Source of the DNA: Clostridiales bacterium
Lineage (GTDB): Bacteria > Bacillota > Clostridia > Oscillospirales > Oscillospiraceae
Length of the DNA stretch: 64,000 nt
Assembly: GCA_019423635.1 (NCBI GenBank)
Contig: JAHZBA010000001.1
Coordinates: forward strand, 62,001 to 126,000
Reading direction: 5' to 3'
Positions 1 through 8,076 of this stretch are shown here, in pieces. A program made the position numbers and the translations under genes. A model generated the notes under the pieces. That model had not been told where the DNA came from and did not search any database. It saw only the letters and a list, made by a program, of their open reading frames with translations. Position 1 is the first letter of the stretch. Every line of letters begins with the position of its first letter.

Positions 1-969
1 CAGGACCTCTCCCTGGGCCATGGGCTCCACCACGGAGCCGTCCGGGTAGGGTTCGAGCATGGCGCAGCTGCAGCTGTCCACGGTGCCGTCATTGACGATC
101 TTCATGGTGTTGACGTTGAACAGGTCGCTGTGGTGGGCCCGGTGGTATTTCTCCAACAGCTCCAGCACCACCTTCATCCGCTCCGGGTCTCCCGCGAAGG
201 CGCAGCTGCAAATCCGCTGCTTCAGCGTGCCCTGCTTCTCAAACTCGCCCAGGTAGTCCATGCCCTGCTGCTCAAAGGGCGCGAAGGTGCCGCAGTCCAC
301 AAGGCCCGTGACGCCCAGGGCGCTGTACATGTCAAAGGTCTTTTGGTAGACGCTTTTCACCTTCTCCGTGTCAAACCAGGGAAGCGCGCCCATCACGAGA
401 TTCTGGGCCACGGTTTCGATGATCTGTCCCGTGGGCTCTCCGTTCTTGTCCCGGCGGAAGTAGGAGTAGCCGGGCGGGGGGTCCGGAGTGTCCCTTGTGA
501 TGTGCAGCACCTCAAAGGTCCTGCTGTTGCACCAGGCCTCGTGGCCGCCGGTGCTCATGAGATAGACGGGTTTGTCAGCGCAGACGGCGTCCAGCTCCTC
601 TTTCAGGGGACCGGTCTTCTCGTCAAAGACCCACTCCGGATAGCCGATGCCGAAATAAGTCTCCTGGTCGGGGTGCTCCGCCACATAGGTGCGGATGGTC
701 TCCAGGGTCTCCTCCCTGCTCATCTCGGCATCGCACAGGATGCCGGAGGTCATGAATGCGGCCAGGGAGGGGTGGCAGTGAGCGTCGATCATGCCGGGAA
801 TCAGCATCTTCCCGTCCAGGTCAATCACCCGGGCGCCGGCCTCATAGGCCTCCGCGCCCTCGTCCCCGCCCACATAGGCGATCTTGTCATCCCGCACCAC
901 CAGGGCAGATACATAGGGCATCTCCCGGTTCATCGTGTAGATATGTCCGTGTTTCCATACAGTCGTCAT
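1..969 (-). CDS. YtcJ-like amidohydrolase, partial (3' end outside window)
   Basis: The minus strand is open from an ATG at 969 to the window edge (323 codons). The preceding AGGGAGGAG is well spaced. The protein opens like a metal-dependent amidohydrolase of the YtcJ/amidohydrolase-3 type: an N-terminal beta-sandwich strand (WKHGHIYTMN), then LIPGMIDAHCHP, whose His64 and His66 are the family's first metal ligands, then a TGGHEAW segment. Full-length relatives run to about 540 residues, so roughly 40% is missing. Such enzymes hydrolyse amide or ring C-N bonds of small molecules in the cytosol; the substrate cannot be told. It lies downstream of and co-oriented with the NhaC-type antiporter, 47 bp away, so the two are probably co-transcribed. 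Confidence 0.85.
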   Translation of the reverse strand, partial: MTTVWKHGHIYTMNREMPYVSALVVRDDKIAYVGGDEGAEAYEAGARVIDLDGKMLIPGMIDAHCHPSLAAFMTSGILCDAEMSREETLETIRTYVAEHPDQETYFGIGYPEWVFDEKTGPLKEELDAVCADKPVYLMSTGGHEAWCNSRTFEVLHITRDTPDPPPGYSYFRRDKNGEPTGQIIETVAQNLVMGALPWFDTEKVKSVYQKTFDMYSALGVTGLVDCGTFAPFEQQGMDYLGEFEKQGTLKQRICSCAFAGDPERMKVVLELLEKYHRAHHSDLFNVNTMKIVNDGTVDSCSCAMLEPYPDGSVVEPMAQGEVL

Positions 970-1016
970 GAAAAGCTCCTCCCTGCTGTCGTGATGTTGT
1001 CGTTCTTTCGTTCCGC

Positions 1017-2567
1017 TTAGAAAATGAAGCCCAGGATCAGGTAGCCCACGGCGGTGATGCCGTAGCAGATCCAGTAGTAGGGCTGGCAGGCCACGAACTG
1101 GTCGAAGATGTTCACGCGGCAGCTCTTGGCGGCGATGACGCCCAGGTCGGAGATGACGCAGGTGTTGGCACCGAAGAGGCCGGCGGAGATGATGGCGGCC
1201 AGGCACATGGGGACGTTGGCACCCACCTGGGGCAGCACCACCATGAGGGTGGGGAAGAGGATGAGGAACAGCGTGTAGTTCATGGTCATCAGGTACTCCT
1301 GGAGACCGAAGTACACGAAGAACACAAAGGGCAGCAGGGCCGCCAGGGGCACCAGGTTGCAGACATTCAGCATGAAGGTGGAGAACTCCATGGCCTCCAG
1401 GGCGGCGCCCAGGGAGTAGCCCATGACCAGGATCAGCGTCATGTCCATCATGTCCCGGCAGCCCTGGATGTAGCAGTCGATGTACTCGCTGAGGTTGAAG
1501 ATGCCCTGGCAGATATAGAGCACGGCGCTGACCAGCATGGGCACCAGGAAGCACAAAAAGCCGTTGAAGTCGAAGGCGAACATGGAGATGACCAGCAGCA
1601 CCATGGGGATGATGAGGTTCCAGACGCTGACATTCTGTTTCCGGGGGTCGTTTGCGATCATTTCCTCGATGAGGGCGCTGTCGTCCTCCCCGTCGTCGGC
1701 ATTGGCGGCGCCGTACTGGATACCCTGCTCCGCCTGCTCATAGGCGGTCTTCATCTTGCCGATCCTGGGGAACTTGCCCCAGGCGAAGAGGAGGCAGATG
1801 ACGCAGGCCACGATGGGGAAGATCTGGTAGGGAATGGTCTTGTAGAAGATGCCGGCGGCCTCGTCCAGGCCGTTGACGTTCTCCGCCGCGGCGATCTGGT
1901 AGATGATGAAGAAGCCCCAGGCGCCGAAGGGCAACAGGCAGGAGACGCAGGTGGAGAAGGTCTTGATGATGAAGGACAGGGCCATCCGGGGCTTCTTCAT
2001 GGCGTCCATGAGGGGAGAGAAGGCGGCGCCGGAGGTGAGGGAGGCGATGTAGTCGTCCACGGACATGGCGCCGGTGAAGATGCCGGCGCTGGTAAGCACC
2101 AGCTTGTCGCTGGAGCCGAACTTCCGCACAATGAGATCGCCGAAGCTCTTGGTGACGCCGCTGCGGGTGAACATGACGATCATGCCGCCGCAGAGCAGGA
2201 AGGAGATGATCATCAAGCTGGTCTCCGGTTCGCAGACGCTGGCCACGACGTTCTCCACGAAGGCGTAGAGGAAGCCGCCCTTGTACCACATGAGGTAGTT
2301 GGCCAGGGTGCCCATGACAATGGCCTCATAGACGTTCTTACTGATGATGGCGTAGATGAACAGGCCTACGGTGGGCAGCAGGCACAGGATCGTGCCCCGC
2401 ACCAGGTCGTTGGGCAGCAGGAAGAGAACCACATTAAAAAAAATCCAGAAAATCCACAGGTTTCTCCGTTTGGGCTCCAGCTTTGCGGGGTTCATGTAGT
2501 AGGCAATACGTTTAAAGATGTTGCTGGTGGTACATGCGGCCTCGTTTTTGACGCTTGTGTCGTTCAT
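1017..2567 (-). CDS. NhaC-type Na+/H+ antiporter family membrane transporter
   Basis: A 516-residue protein with about eleven to twelve hydrophobic segments. The diagnostic stretch around residues 165-220 (GAMSVDDYIASLTSGAA, then TCVSCLLPFGAWG) matches the core repeat of the Na_H_antiporter/NhaC family, where the paired aspartates and following Ser/Thr are conserved. NhaC-type carriers exchange Na+ for H+, but members next to catabolic enzymes often exchange organic substrates (for example malate/lactate), so a substrate antiport role coupled to the neighbouring amidohydrolase is possible. It diverges from the saccharopine-dehydrogenase-like gene across a 545-bp region. The loop around residues 280-300 is acidic and probably cytoplasmic. 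Confidence 0.85.
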   Translation of the reverse strand: MNDTSVKNEAACTTSNIFKRIAYYMNPAKLEPKRRNLWIFWIFFNVVLFLLPNDLVRGTILCLLPTVGLFIYAIISKNVYEAIVMGTLANYLMWYKGGFLYAFVENVVASVCEPETSLMIISFLLCGGMIVMFTRSGVTKSFGDLIVRKFGSSDKLVLTSAGIFTGAMSVDDYIASLTSGAAFSPLMDAMKKPRMALSFIIKTFSTCVSCLLPFGAWGFFIIYQIAAAENVNGLDEAAGIFYKTIPYQIFPIVACVICLLFAWGKFPRIGKMKTAYEQAEQGIQYGAANADDGEDDSALIEEMIANDPRKQNVSVWNLIIPMVLLVISMFAFDFNGFLCFLVPMLVSAVLYICQGIFNLSEYIDCYIQGCRDMMDMTLILVMGYSLGAALEAMEFSTFMLNVCNLVPLAALLPFVFFVYFGLQEYLMTMNYTLFLILFPTLMVVLPQVGANVPMCLAAIISAGLFGANTCVISDLGVIAAKSCRVNIFDQFVACQPYYWICYGITAVGYLILGFIF

Positions 2568-3112
2568 GTCGGCACTCCCTTTTCATGATTTTCCTGCTTT
2601 CCCCGGATATCGCCGCCGCAGGAGGGGAACGGCCTCCTGCGGGTTTTGGCATATTCGTTAGATATTCAATACAATATCTCCGGGAAAATGTCTATTGTAC
2701 CAAAGATGGACCTTGCCGAAAATCATTCCCCAAAAAACCGAGGCTGCCTCGGGTCAGGCTCTATCTTTCGCTGTATTCGAGGTGAAAATCCGAAAAGAAG
2801 ACCGCGGAAAACGTGGACCAATCTGTGGGAATTCTCACCAAATCTGTATATTTTGCATAAAAATAAGCTGTTGTTTTAAACATTTTTTGCACAACTAAGG
2901 GATGAGATCGCCGGTTTTGGGCGGAAGTCCATCCTTTGATGAGTTCTTTTCCCCCGGCAGGCCAGGTATAATACAGACAACCTGATTCCCTCGGATTTCT
3001 GATCCGCAAATGCGAACACACAAACCGGATTCCCATAATCTCTGCAATCATCCCCACAGAAAACGAAAAGGCCGCGACGAGAGTCGCGGTCCATCAATGA
3101 GGAGGTTTCGTT
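2568..3112. promoter_or_regulatory. Divergent intergenic region with candidate operator
   Basis: This 545-bp AT-richer stretch separates the divergent antiporter and dehydrogenase genes. A perfect inverted repeat AGATATT-N6-AATATCT lies at 2660-2679, about 95 bp upstream of the antiporter start, and looks like a dimeric operator. On the plus strand TATAAT at 2967-2972 is a plausible -10 for the dehydrogenase unit, with only a weak -35 (TTCTTT, 2944). No convincing gene was seen. Confidence 0.4.
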
Positions 3113-4366
3113 ATGAAAAAAGTGATGGTATGCGGCTGCGGCGCGCAGGGGTCGACGATCTGCCGGCGGTTGGACGAGGAGCCGAACATTGAGGAGGTCG
3201 TCTGCGCAGACTATAACCTGGCATCCGCGGAGGCGGTGTGCAAGCTCATGAAGAAGGGCACGCCGAAGCAGGTGAACGCGGCCCACGTGGACGAGATTGC
3301 CAAGGCGGCGGAGGGCTGCGAGCTGATCGTGAATGTCATGCCCCTGGAGTACGGCGTGAACGTGATGCAGGCGGCTCTGCAGATCAAAGCGTGCTACCAG
3401 GACCTGTCCGCCTGCGAGAACGTGGTGGAGGGGTACCCGGAGTATGACACCTGGCTGGAGGGCATCAAGTACATGTACACGGAGTACGGCCGCCGCTTCG
3501 CCGAGAACAACACCACCGCCATCATCGGCACGGGCTCCGCGCCGGGCGTGATGTGCGTGGTGGCCCGGAAGGCGGTGGAACCCCTGGACGAGTGCGACAC
3601 CATCGCCTGCATGGTGTACGAGGGCACCCGGACGAAGCGGTTCATCCCCTTCTTCTGGTCTCCGGAGGTGGCGCTGTGCGACATGGAGGAGGACGCCTAC
3701 GCGTTTGAGAATTGCCAGCAGATCCGCACCAAGCCCTTCAGCCGTCCCATCAAGCGGAACTGGCCGGAGTGCGGCCGTGAGGTGAAGCTGGTGGAGCACG
3801 CCCACGATGAGCCTGTGTACATCGGGTTCAACCGTGAGAAGTACTTCAAGGGCTGCAAGAATGCCTACTTCAAGTACGGCGGAACGGGCATCGAGTTCTC
3901 CGAGGGCCTGTACAAGGCGGGCCTTCTGCACCACGAGCCGGAGGAGTTCGAGGGCCACGAGATCGTGCCCTTCGACTGGATTCTCAAGCACATCCCCAAC
4001 CCGCCGAAGGACCCGGAGGTCATCAAGGCCATCATTGACGAGGGGATCGTGGAGGACAACGGCGCGTTTGTGTGCGAGGCCTACGGCACGAAGGACGGGA
4101 AGAAGGTCATGGTAGACCTGCACCTGAACGCCCCCGGCCTGGAGGAGTCCTATGAGCGGGCGAAGATGACGGGCGAGATGTATCTGACGGGCCAGGGCGC
4201 GTTCCTGTATACGAAGCTGCTGGTGAATGACATGGTGCCTCAGAAGGGCCTGATCTCCTCCGACATGCTGGATGACAAGCAGGTGGAGCAGTATCTGGCC
4301 TGGGCGAAGGAGTGGGGCATCACCTACAATATTGAGATTAAGGAAGGCAAGGTCTGGGAGGAATAA
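3113..4366 (+). CDS. Saccharopine dehydrogenase-like NAD(P)-dependent oxidoreductase
   Basis: A 417-residue cytosolic enzyme preceded by GAGGAGG. The N-terminus (KKVMVCGCGAQGSTICRRL) is a Rossmann dinucleotide fold with a GxGxxG-like turn. It continues into a saccharopine-dehydrogenase NADP domain (VNVMPLEYGVNVMQAAL) and a catalytic half with ACYQDLSACE and IIGTGSAPG. Relatives include saccharopine, carboxynorspermidine and homospermidine-type dehydrogenases, which make or break a secondary amine between an amino acid and an aldehyde or ketone. It is first in a unit with an acylating-type aldehyde dehydrogenase. A route amine -> semialdehyde -> acyl-CoA therefore fits, but the substrate is unknown. 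A 290-bp gap separates the two genes. Confidence 0.8.
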   Translation: MKKVMVCGCGAQGSTICRRLDEEPNIEEVVCADYNLASAEAVCKLMKKGTPKQVNAAHVDEIAKAAEGCELIVNVMPLEYGVNVMQAALQIKACYQDLSACENVVEGYPEYDTWLEGIKYMYTEYGRRFAENNTTAIIGTGSAPGVMCVVARKAVEPLDECDTIACMVYEGTRTKRFIPFFWSPEVALCDMEEDAYAFENCQQIRTKPFSRPIKRNWPECGREVKLVEHAHDEPVYIGFNREKYFKGCKNAYFKYGGTGIEFSEGLYKAGLLHHEPEEFEGHEIVPFDWILKHIPNPPKDPEVIKAIIDEGIVEDNGAFVCEAYGTKDGKKVMVDLHLNAPGLEESYERAKMTGEMYLTGQGAFLYTKLLVNDMVPQKGLISSDMLDDKQVEQYLAWAKEWGITYNIEIKEGKVWEE

Positions 4367-4658
4367 CCCGGAAAAAGTTTCGCCGGCCTTTTCAAAGGCC
4401 GCGGGGTCCAGGGGCAGAGCCCATGGGCGCGCCCGCAGGCGCGAAATCCCCCCGTCCTAAAAATCGAAGCATCAAAAAACCGCAACAGAGAGCGTCTTCG
4501 GCGAAGCCGAACAGCGTCCTCCGTTAGAAGAGAGCCTGTGGGGACGGCGCGCCGGGTCGTCGCACCCTACGCACCGGAATCCCAGGGTCCAAAACCGGAT
4601 GGAACAGAGCCGTTGAGGCACAACAAATTATCGGAAAACGAAAAAGGAGACATGCCAT
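4367..4658 (+). other. Intergenic stretch with GC-rich hairpins and a short dispersed repeat
   Basis: No gene. It holds a hairpin GGCCTTT-TC-AAAGGCC at about 4384-4399 without a T run, and a 25-bp motif at 4546-4570 that recurs with 22 identities at 36672-36696. The phrase following the hairpin (GGGGTCCAGGGGCAGAGCCC) resembles, from memory, a repeated intergenic element of gut Firmicutes. It sits between two genes that otherwise look like one operon. Confidence 0.35.
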
Positions 4659-6011
4659 ATGACCATTCAGGAATATGTGGAGCGCGGCCGTGCGGCCGTG
4701 GAAGCCATCAAGGACTACACCCAGGAGCAGGTGGATAAGCTCTGCTACGAGGGTGCGAAAACCATCTACCAGCACGCCGCTGAGCTGGCCCGGGAGGCCG
4801 TAGACGAGACGCGCCTGGGCTTCTATGAGGACAAAATCGCCAAGAATACCGACACCCCCGCCGCCTTCTGGGCGTACCTGCGGGACAAGAAGTCCGTGGG
4901 CATCATCAATGAGGACAAGGCCACCGGCATCATTGAGGTGGCCCATCCCGTGGGCGTCATCGCCTGCGTCACCCCCGCCACCAACCCCAACGTGACGCCC
5001 CTTGGCAACTTCATGGACGCCATCAAGGGCAAGAACGCCATCATCGTCTCTCCCGCCCCCCGCGCCGCCAAGTCCACCACCCACACCATCAACCTGATCC
5101 GGGAGGCTATCACCAAGTGCGGCGCCCCCGCGGACCTGGTGCAGGTGCTGGACGAGGTGACCATCGAGAACTCCCAGGCCCTCATGGAGGCCTGCGACCT
5201 GATCATCGCCACCGGCGGCAGCGGCATGGTGAAGGCGGCCTATTCCTCCGGCACCCCCGCCTACGGCGTGGGCCCCGGCAACCCGCCTGTGGTGCTGGAC
5301 CGGGACTATGACCTGACGGAGGCCGCGAAGATGACGGTGGTGGCCGTGGGCAGCGACAACGGCATCCTGTGCGACGGCGACAACCTGCTGCTGTACCCCC
5401 AGGAGCAGGAGAAGGCCTTCTTCGAGGCATTGAAGAAGGAGGGCGTGGTGCTGTTCGAGGACAAGAAGGACGTGGAGGCCTTCGGCAAGGTGCTGTTCCA
5501 CGACGGCCACCCCGTCCCGGAGCTGGTGGGCAAGGACGCCCCCGTCATTGCCAAGGCGGCCGGGTTTGAGATTCCCGCCGACACCAAGGTCATGGGTTTG
5601 AAGATCGACGCCGTGGGCAAGGCCAATGTGCTGAACAAGGAGATCATGGGGCCCATTGTGGTCCTCAAGAGCTACGAGACCTTCGAGGAGGCCGTGGCCA
5701 TGGCGATCCAGAACATGGAGGAGGCCGGCGGCATCGGCCACACGGCGGGCATCTTCTCCAACGACCGCAAGCATATTGACTATTATGCCGAGCGCATTCC
5801 CGTGGCCCGGGTGCTGGTGAACCAGCCCACCCCCGATGCCTGGGGTCCCAGCACCAACGGCCTGAGCCCGGCGGTGTCCGAGAGCTGCGGCACCTGGGGC
5901 AACAACATCCTGTGCGAGAACGTGGACTACATCCACCTCATCAACGTCTCCAAGGTGGCCCTGCCCCTGGAGGTGGACCTCCCCTCCGCCGAGGAGCTCT
6001 TTAAGGATTGA
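4659..6011 (+). CDS. Aldehyde dehydrogenase, CoA-acylating type (sulfoacetaldehyde/acetaldehyde dehydrogenase-like)
   Basis: A 450-residue cytosolic enzyme with AAGGAG before the ATG. The sequence HPVGVIACVTPATNP, SPAPRAAKSTT, GGSGMVKAAYSSGTPAYGVG and the cysteine in DNGILCDGDN (Cys238) match the acylating branch of the ALDH superfamily (AdhE N-domain, PduP, EutE, SauS). This branch oxidises an aldehyde to acyl-CoA with NAD(P)+. The GILC segment differs from the usual GxxCxSEQ, so substrate preference may be unusual. The length matches the stand-alone members. It is followed one base later by a small ORF, so translation is coupled. I prefer an acyl-CoA-forming semialdehyde dehydrogenase acting after the upstream dehydrogenase. 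Confidence 0.8.
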   Translation: MTIQEYVERGRAAVEAIKDYTQEQVDKLCYEGAKTIYQHAAELAREAVDETRLGFYEDKIAKNTDTPAAFWAYLRDKKSVGIINEDKATGIIEVAHPVGVIACVTPATNPNVTPLGNFMDAIKGKNAIIVSPAPRAAKSTTHTINLIREAITKCGAPADLVQVLDEVTIENSQALMEACDLIIATGGSGMVKAAYSSGTPAYGVGPGNPPVVLDRDYDLTEAAKMTVVAVGSDNGILCDGDNLLLYPQEQEKAFFEALKKEGVVLFEDKKDVEAFGKVLFHDGHPVPELVGKDAPVIAKAAGFEIPADTKVMGLKIDAVGKANVLNKEIMGPIVVLKSYETFEEAVAMAIQNMEEAGGIGHTAGIFSNDRKHIDYYAERIPVARVLVNQPTPDAWGPSTNGLSPAVSESCGTWGNNILCENVDYIHLINVSKVALPLEVDLPSAEELFKD

Positions 6012-6012
6012 G

Positions 6013-6315
6013 ATGACACGGGAAGAGCTGATCGGAAAAATCCGGGAGCTGTACCAGGATGAAAAATTCCGCCTGGATGCCTATTTCTTCTGCGGTTTTC
6101 CCTCTGGAACACCCAATGAGAGGCTGATGAGGGCCTGTGAGAAATACCTGAACACGCTGGACGCGGGACAGAGCACCGCGGAATCTGCAAAGGCCCTGAT
6201 TTCGGAGCTGGAGGCAGCCGCCTCTGCGAAGCCGAGGATTGCCGGTGTGAACAATATGATTGAGACCCGGGGCAGTGTCCAGGAGATCCTGGAATACAAA
6301 GCGCTCCTGTGCTGA
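6013..6315 (+). CDS. Small uncharacterised protein coupled to aldehyde dehydrogenase
   Basis: A 100-residue charged, mostly helical protein (REELIGKIRELYQDEKFRLD at the start) with no signal peptide or membrane segment. Its ATG begins one base after the TGA of the aldehyde dehydrogenase and is preceded by AAGGA inside that gene, so it is almost certainly translated with it. I do not recognise the family. The N-terminal helix and the segment YFFCGFPSGTPNERLMRACEKYL are the most constrained-looking parts. A role as a small partner or chaperone of the dehydrogenase is only suggested by the coupling. Confidence 0.7.
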   Translation: MTREELIGKIRELYQDEKFRLDAYFFCGFPSGTPNERLMRACEKYLNTLDAGQSTAESAKALISELEAAASAKPRIAGVNNMIETRGSVQEILEYKALLC

Positions 6316-6347
6316 ACTGCCTTTGCAGTTTGCGTCCCCTTTCTATG

Positions 6348-6385
6348 TCCATGGAGCCGCGGCACTTGTGCCGCGGCTCCATGGA
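6348..6385. other. Perfect 18-bp-stem hairpin after the dehydrogenase unit
   Basis: The two arms (6348-6365 and 6368-6385) are exact reverse complements around a TT loop and centre on GCCGCGGCAC/GTGCCGCGGC with CCATGG at both ends. There is no T run, so it may be an RNA-stabilising or processing hairpin that works together with the terminator at 6428. Confidence 0.6.
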
Positions 6386-6427
6386 TATATGAGGCTCAGA
6401 GGGCAGGCGCTGGCAGGATGATCAAAG

Positions 6428-6449
6428 AGAAGTGCACTTCTGTTTTTTA
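6428..6449 (+). terminator. Rho-independent terminator of the 3113-6315 unit
   Basis: The 14-bp palindrome AGAAGTGCACTTCT is followed directly by GTTTTTT. The stem is short (5 bp with a TGCA loop), so strength is moderate. The rest of 6316-6633 holds no gene. Confidence 0.5.
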
Positions 6450-6542
6450 CAGAGAAATATTCCGGGCATAGAAGGATAATTAAAGACGAAACAAGGAATC
6501 TGCGAATGATTTTGTACTTGCCTCGCTTCAACACTGCCGTAT

Positions 6543-6588
6543 AATAAAAAGGCCTCCCTACACAGCGGCGAGCTCTATACGAGGCCTA
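6543..6588 (-). terminator. Terminator downstream of alanine racemase
   Basis: Read on the minus strand, AGGCCTC (6587-6581) pairs with GAGGCCT (6556-6550) and is followed by TTTTATT. It lies 46 bp beyond the racemase stop. Confidence 0.6.
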
Positions 6589-6633
6589 ATGTCCTTTTTC
6601 GCTGCTATAGTTGAGAAAAAACACCGGATTCTT

Positions 6634-7776
6634 TCAACTGTGGGGACAATCATCTGTAAATATCATGGGCATTCTCTTGCCAAGTCCACAGAGAACCTCA
6701 ATGGAAATGGTTCCTGCAAGTCTGCCAAATTCTCCTGCTGTAATTCTTGCCTTACCTTGCCGTCCAATTAGCACGACCTCATCTCCAACCTGAGGACACT
6801 CTACATCCGTAAGGTCTACCACGAATTGATCCATACAGATATTACCGACCATAGGACACCGGCCTTCATGAATCAGCACTACGCCGCGGTTTGCCAGGCT
6901 CCGGCACACACCATCAACATATCCCAGAGGAACCACGCCCAATAGGGATGGGTGTTTTGTCACAAAGCTCCCCATGTAACTGACATGAGTTCCGGCGGGG
7001 ACGGACTTCACAGAAGCCAGTTTTGCCTTGACCTCCATTGCAGCATAAAGAGAGATATTCTCCATCAATTCCAGCTCCTGTCCGGGATAAAGACCGTAAA
7101 TTGCAGTTCCGGGGCGCACCATATCCAATTGCATATGGGGAAACAAAAGAGTTGCGCCGCTGTTCGCAATATGACGGGTTGGAATCTTGAGCCCGTAATG
7201 TGCAAGAGATTCCAGCAACGCAGTGAACTTTTCAAATTGCATATTACAATAAGAGGGGTCGCTGATTCGCGAAGCAGTAGCCAGATGAGAAAAGATTCCC
7301 TCTGCTCTGAGGTTTGGCAATTTCGCGATATGCAAGATGGAATCTACTGTTTCCGGAGCATTAGCCAAGAATCCCAAGCGTCCCATTCCCGTGTCAACTT
7401 TCAGATGGACCGGAAGGATTTTTCCTAATTTTTGCGCCGCGTTGTTTAGAGACTCAGCTTGATCGATAGAAAAGACTGCTGGTGTTAAATCATACTGGAA
7501 GATCAGAGAATAGTCATCTTCAAATACACGGCCCAGTACAAGAATGGGCTGGTGGAACCCCGCCTGCCGCAATTCTACACCCTCTTGCGCAATTGCGACG
7601 GCGAACTGATCTGTGCCTTCCTGTTCTAAGATTCGTGCCACAGGAACTGCACCGTGACCATATGCGTCTGCCTTAACAACCCCCATAAATTTTGTGGAGG
7701 GACTGATCCGGCTTTTTAAAAAGCGGATATTTTTTCGGATCGCCTCTAGGTGGATTTCGATCCATGCACCGCGCAT
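6634..7776 (-). CDS. alr: Alanine racemase
   Basis: A 380-residue PLP enzyme interconverting L- and D-alanine in the cytosol for peptidoglycan or D-amino-acid catabolism. The PLP lysine is Lys35 in VVKADAYGHG, the family's signature. The TIM-barrel half continues with HLKVDTGMGRLGF, and the C-terminal domain carries the second catalytic base (Tyr in HVSYMGSF) and ICMDQFVVDLT. The length is normal. AGGAGGT sits eight bases before the ATG. It diverges from a PucR-type activator and lies beside glutamate dehydrogenase and amidohydrolase genes. It may therefore be a catabolic racemase for the locus rather than the cell-wall copy; a related broad-specificity amino-acid racemase cannot be excluded. 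Confidence 0.92.
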   Translation of the reverse strand: MRGAWIEIHLEAIRKNIRFLKSRISPSTKFMGVVKADAYGHGAVPVARILEQEGTDQFAVAIAQEGVELRQAGFHQPILVLGRVFEDDYSLIFQYDLTPAVFSIDQAESLNNAAQKLGKILPVHLKVDTGMGRLGFLANAPETVDSILHIAKLPNLRAEGIFSHLATASRISDPSYCNMQFEKFTALLESLAHYGLKIPTRHIANSGATLLFPHMQLDMVRPGTAIYGLYPGQELELMENISLYAAMEVKAKLASVKSVPAGTHVSYMGSFVTKHPSLLGVVPLGYVDGVCRSLANRGVVLIHEGRCPMVGNICMDQFVVDLTDVECPQVGDEVVLIGRQGKARITAGEFGRLAGTISIEVLCGLGKRMPMIFTDDCPHS

Positions 7777-8076
7777 ATGCTTTACCTCCTATAGCTTCCG
7801 CACTTTTTGCATCGATTTTCTATGATTGTCTCAGCAGGTTTTTCGTCCATGGAACACAATTTTTTGCCTGTGAGTGTTTTTTCTGTTGTGTTTTTGGAAA
7901 ATATATTCGCCTGTTTTCTTTTGCACCCGGCGTAAAGTAGTTGACAAATAGAACACCACTGACAACCTGAAAGAAATCTTTTTAAAGATTTTATATGAGA
8001 CTATTGCGCAATATCGTTGACAGCTTGCCAAAGATTCCAATATAATGTAGAAAAGCATAGAAGGGGACGCTGACAA
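7777..8076. promoter_or_regulatory. Divergent alr / pucR regulatory region
   Basis: A 300-bp AT-rich region. The plus-strand promoter at 8017-8046 is described separately. A second TTGACA (7941-7946) lacks a good -10. The minus strand gives no clear promoter for alr. No coding sequence was seen. Confidence 0.4.
8017..8046 (+). promoter_or_regulatory. Sigma-70-type promoter of the PucR regulator gene
   Basis: TTGACA (8017-8022), an 18-bp spacer and TATAAT (8041-8046) give consensus hexamers 31 bp before the start codon, predicting a short leader. Confidence 0.75.

Noticed and set aside
2876..4123. 415-codon minus-strand open frame opposite the saccharopine-dehydrogenase-like gene
   Set aside because: His/Leu/Val/Arg-rich translation, no ribosome site, and exact overlap with a well-supported gene; a GC-driven antisense shadow.
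4524..5936. 470-codon minus-strand open frame opposite the aldehyde dehydrogenase
   Set aside because: Low-complexity Gly/His/Val composition typical of antisense frames; the plus-strand gene has clear family motifs.
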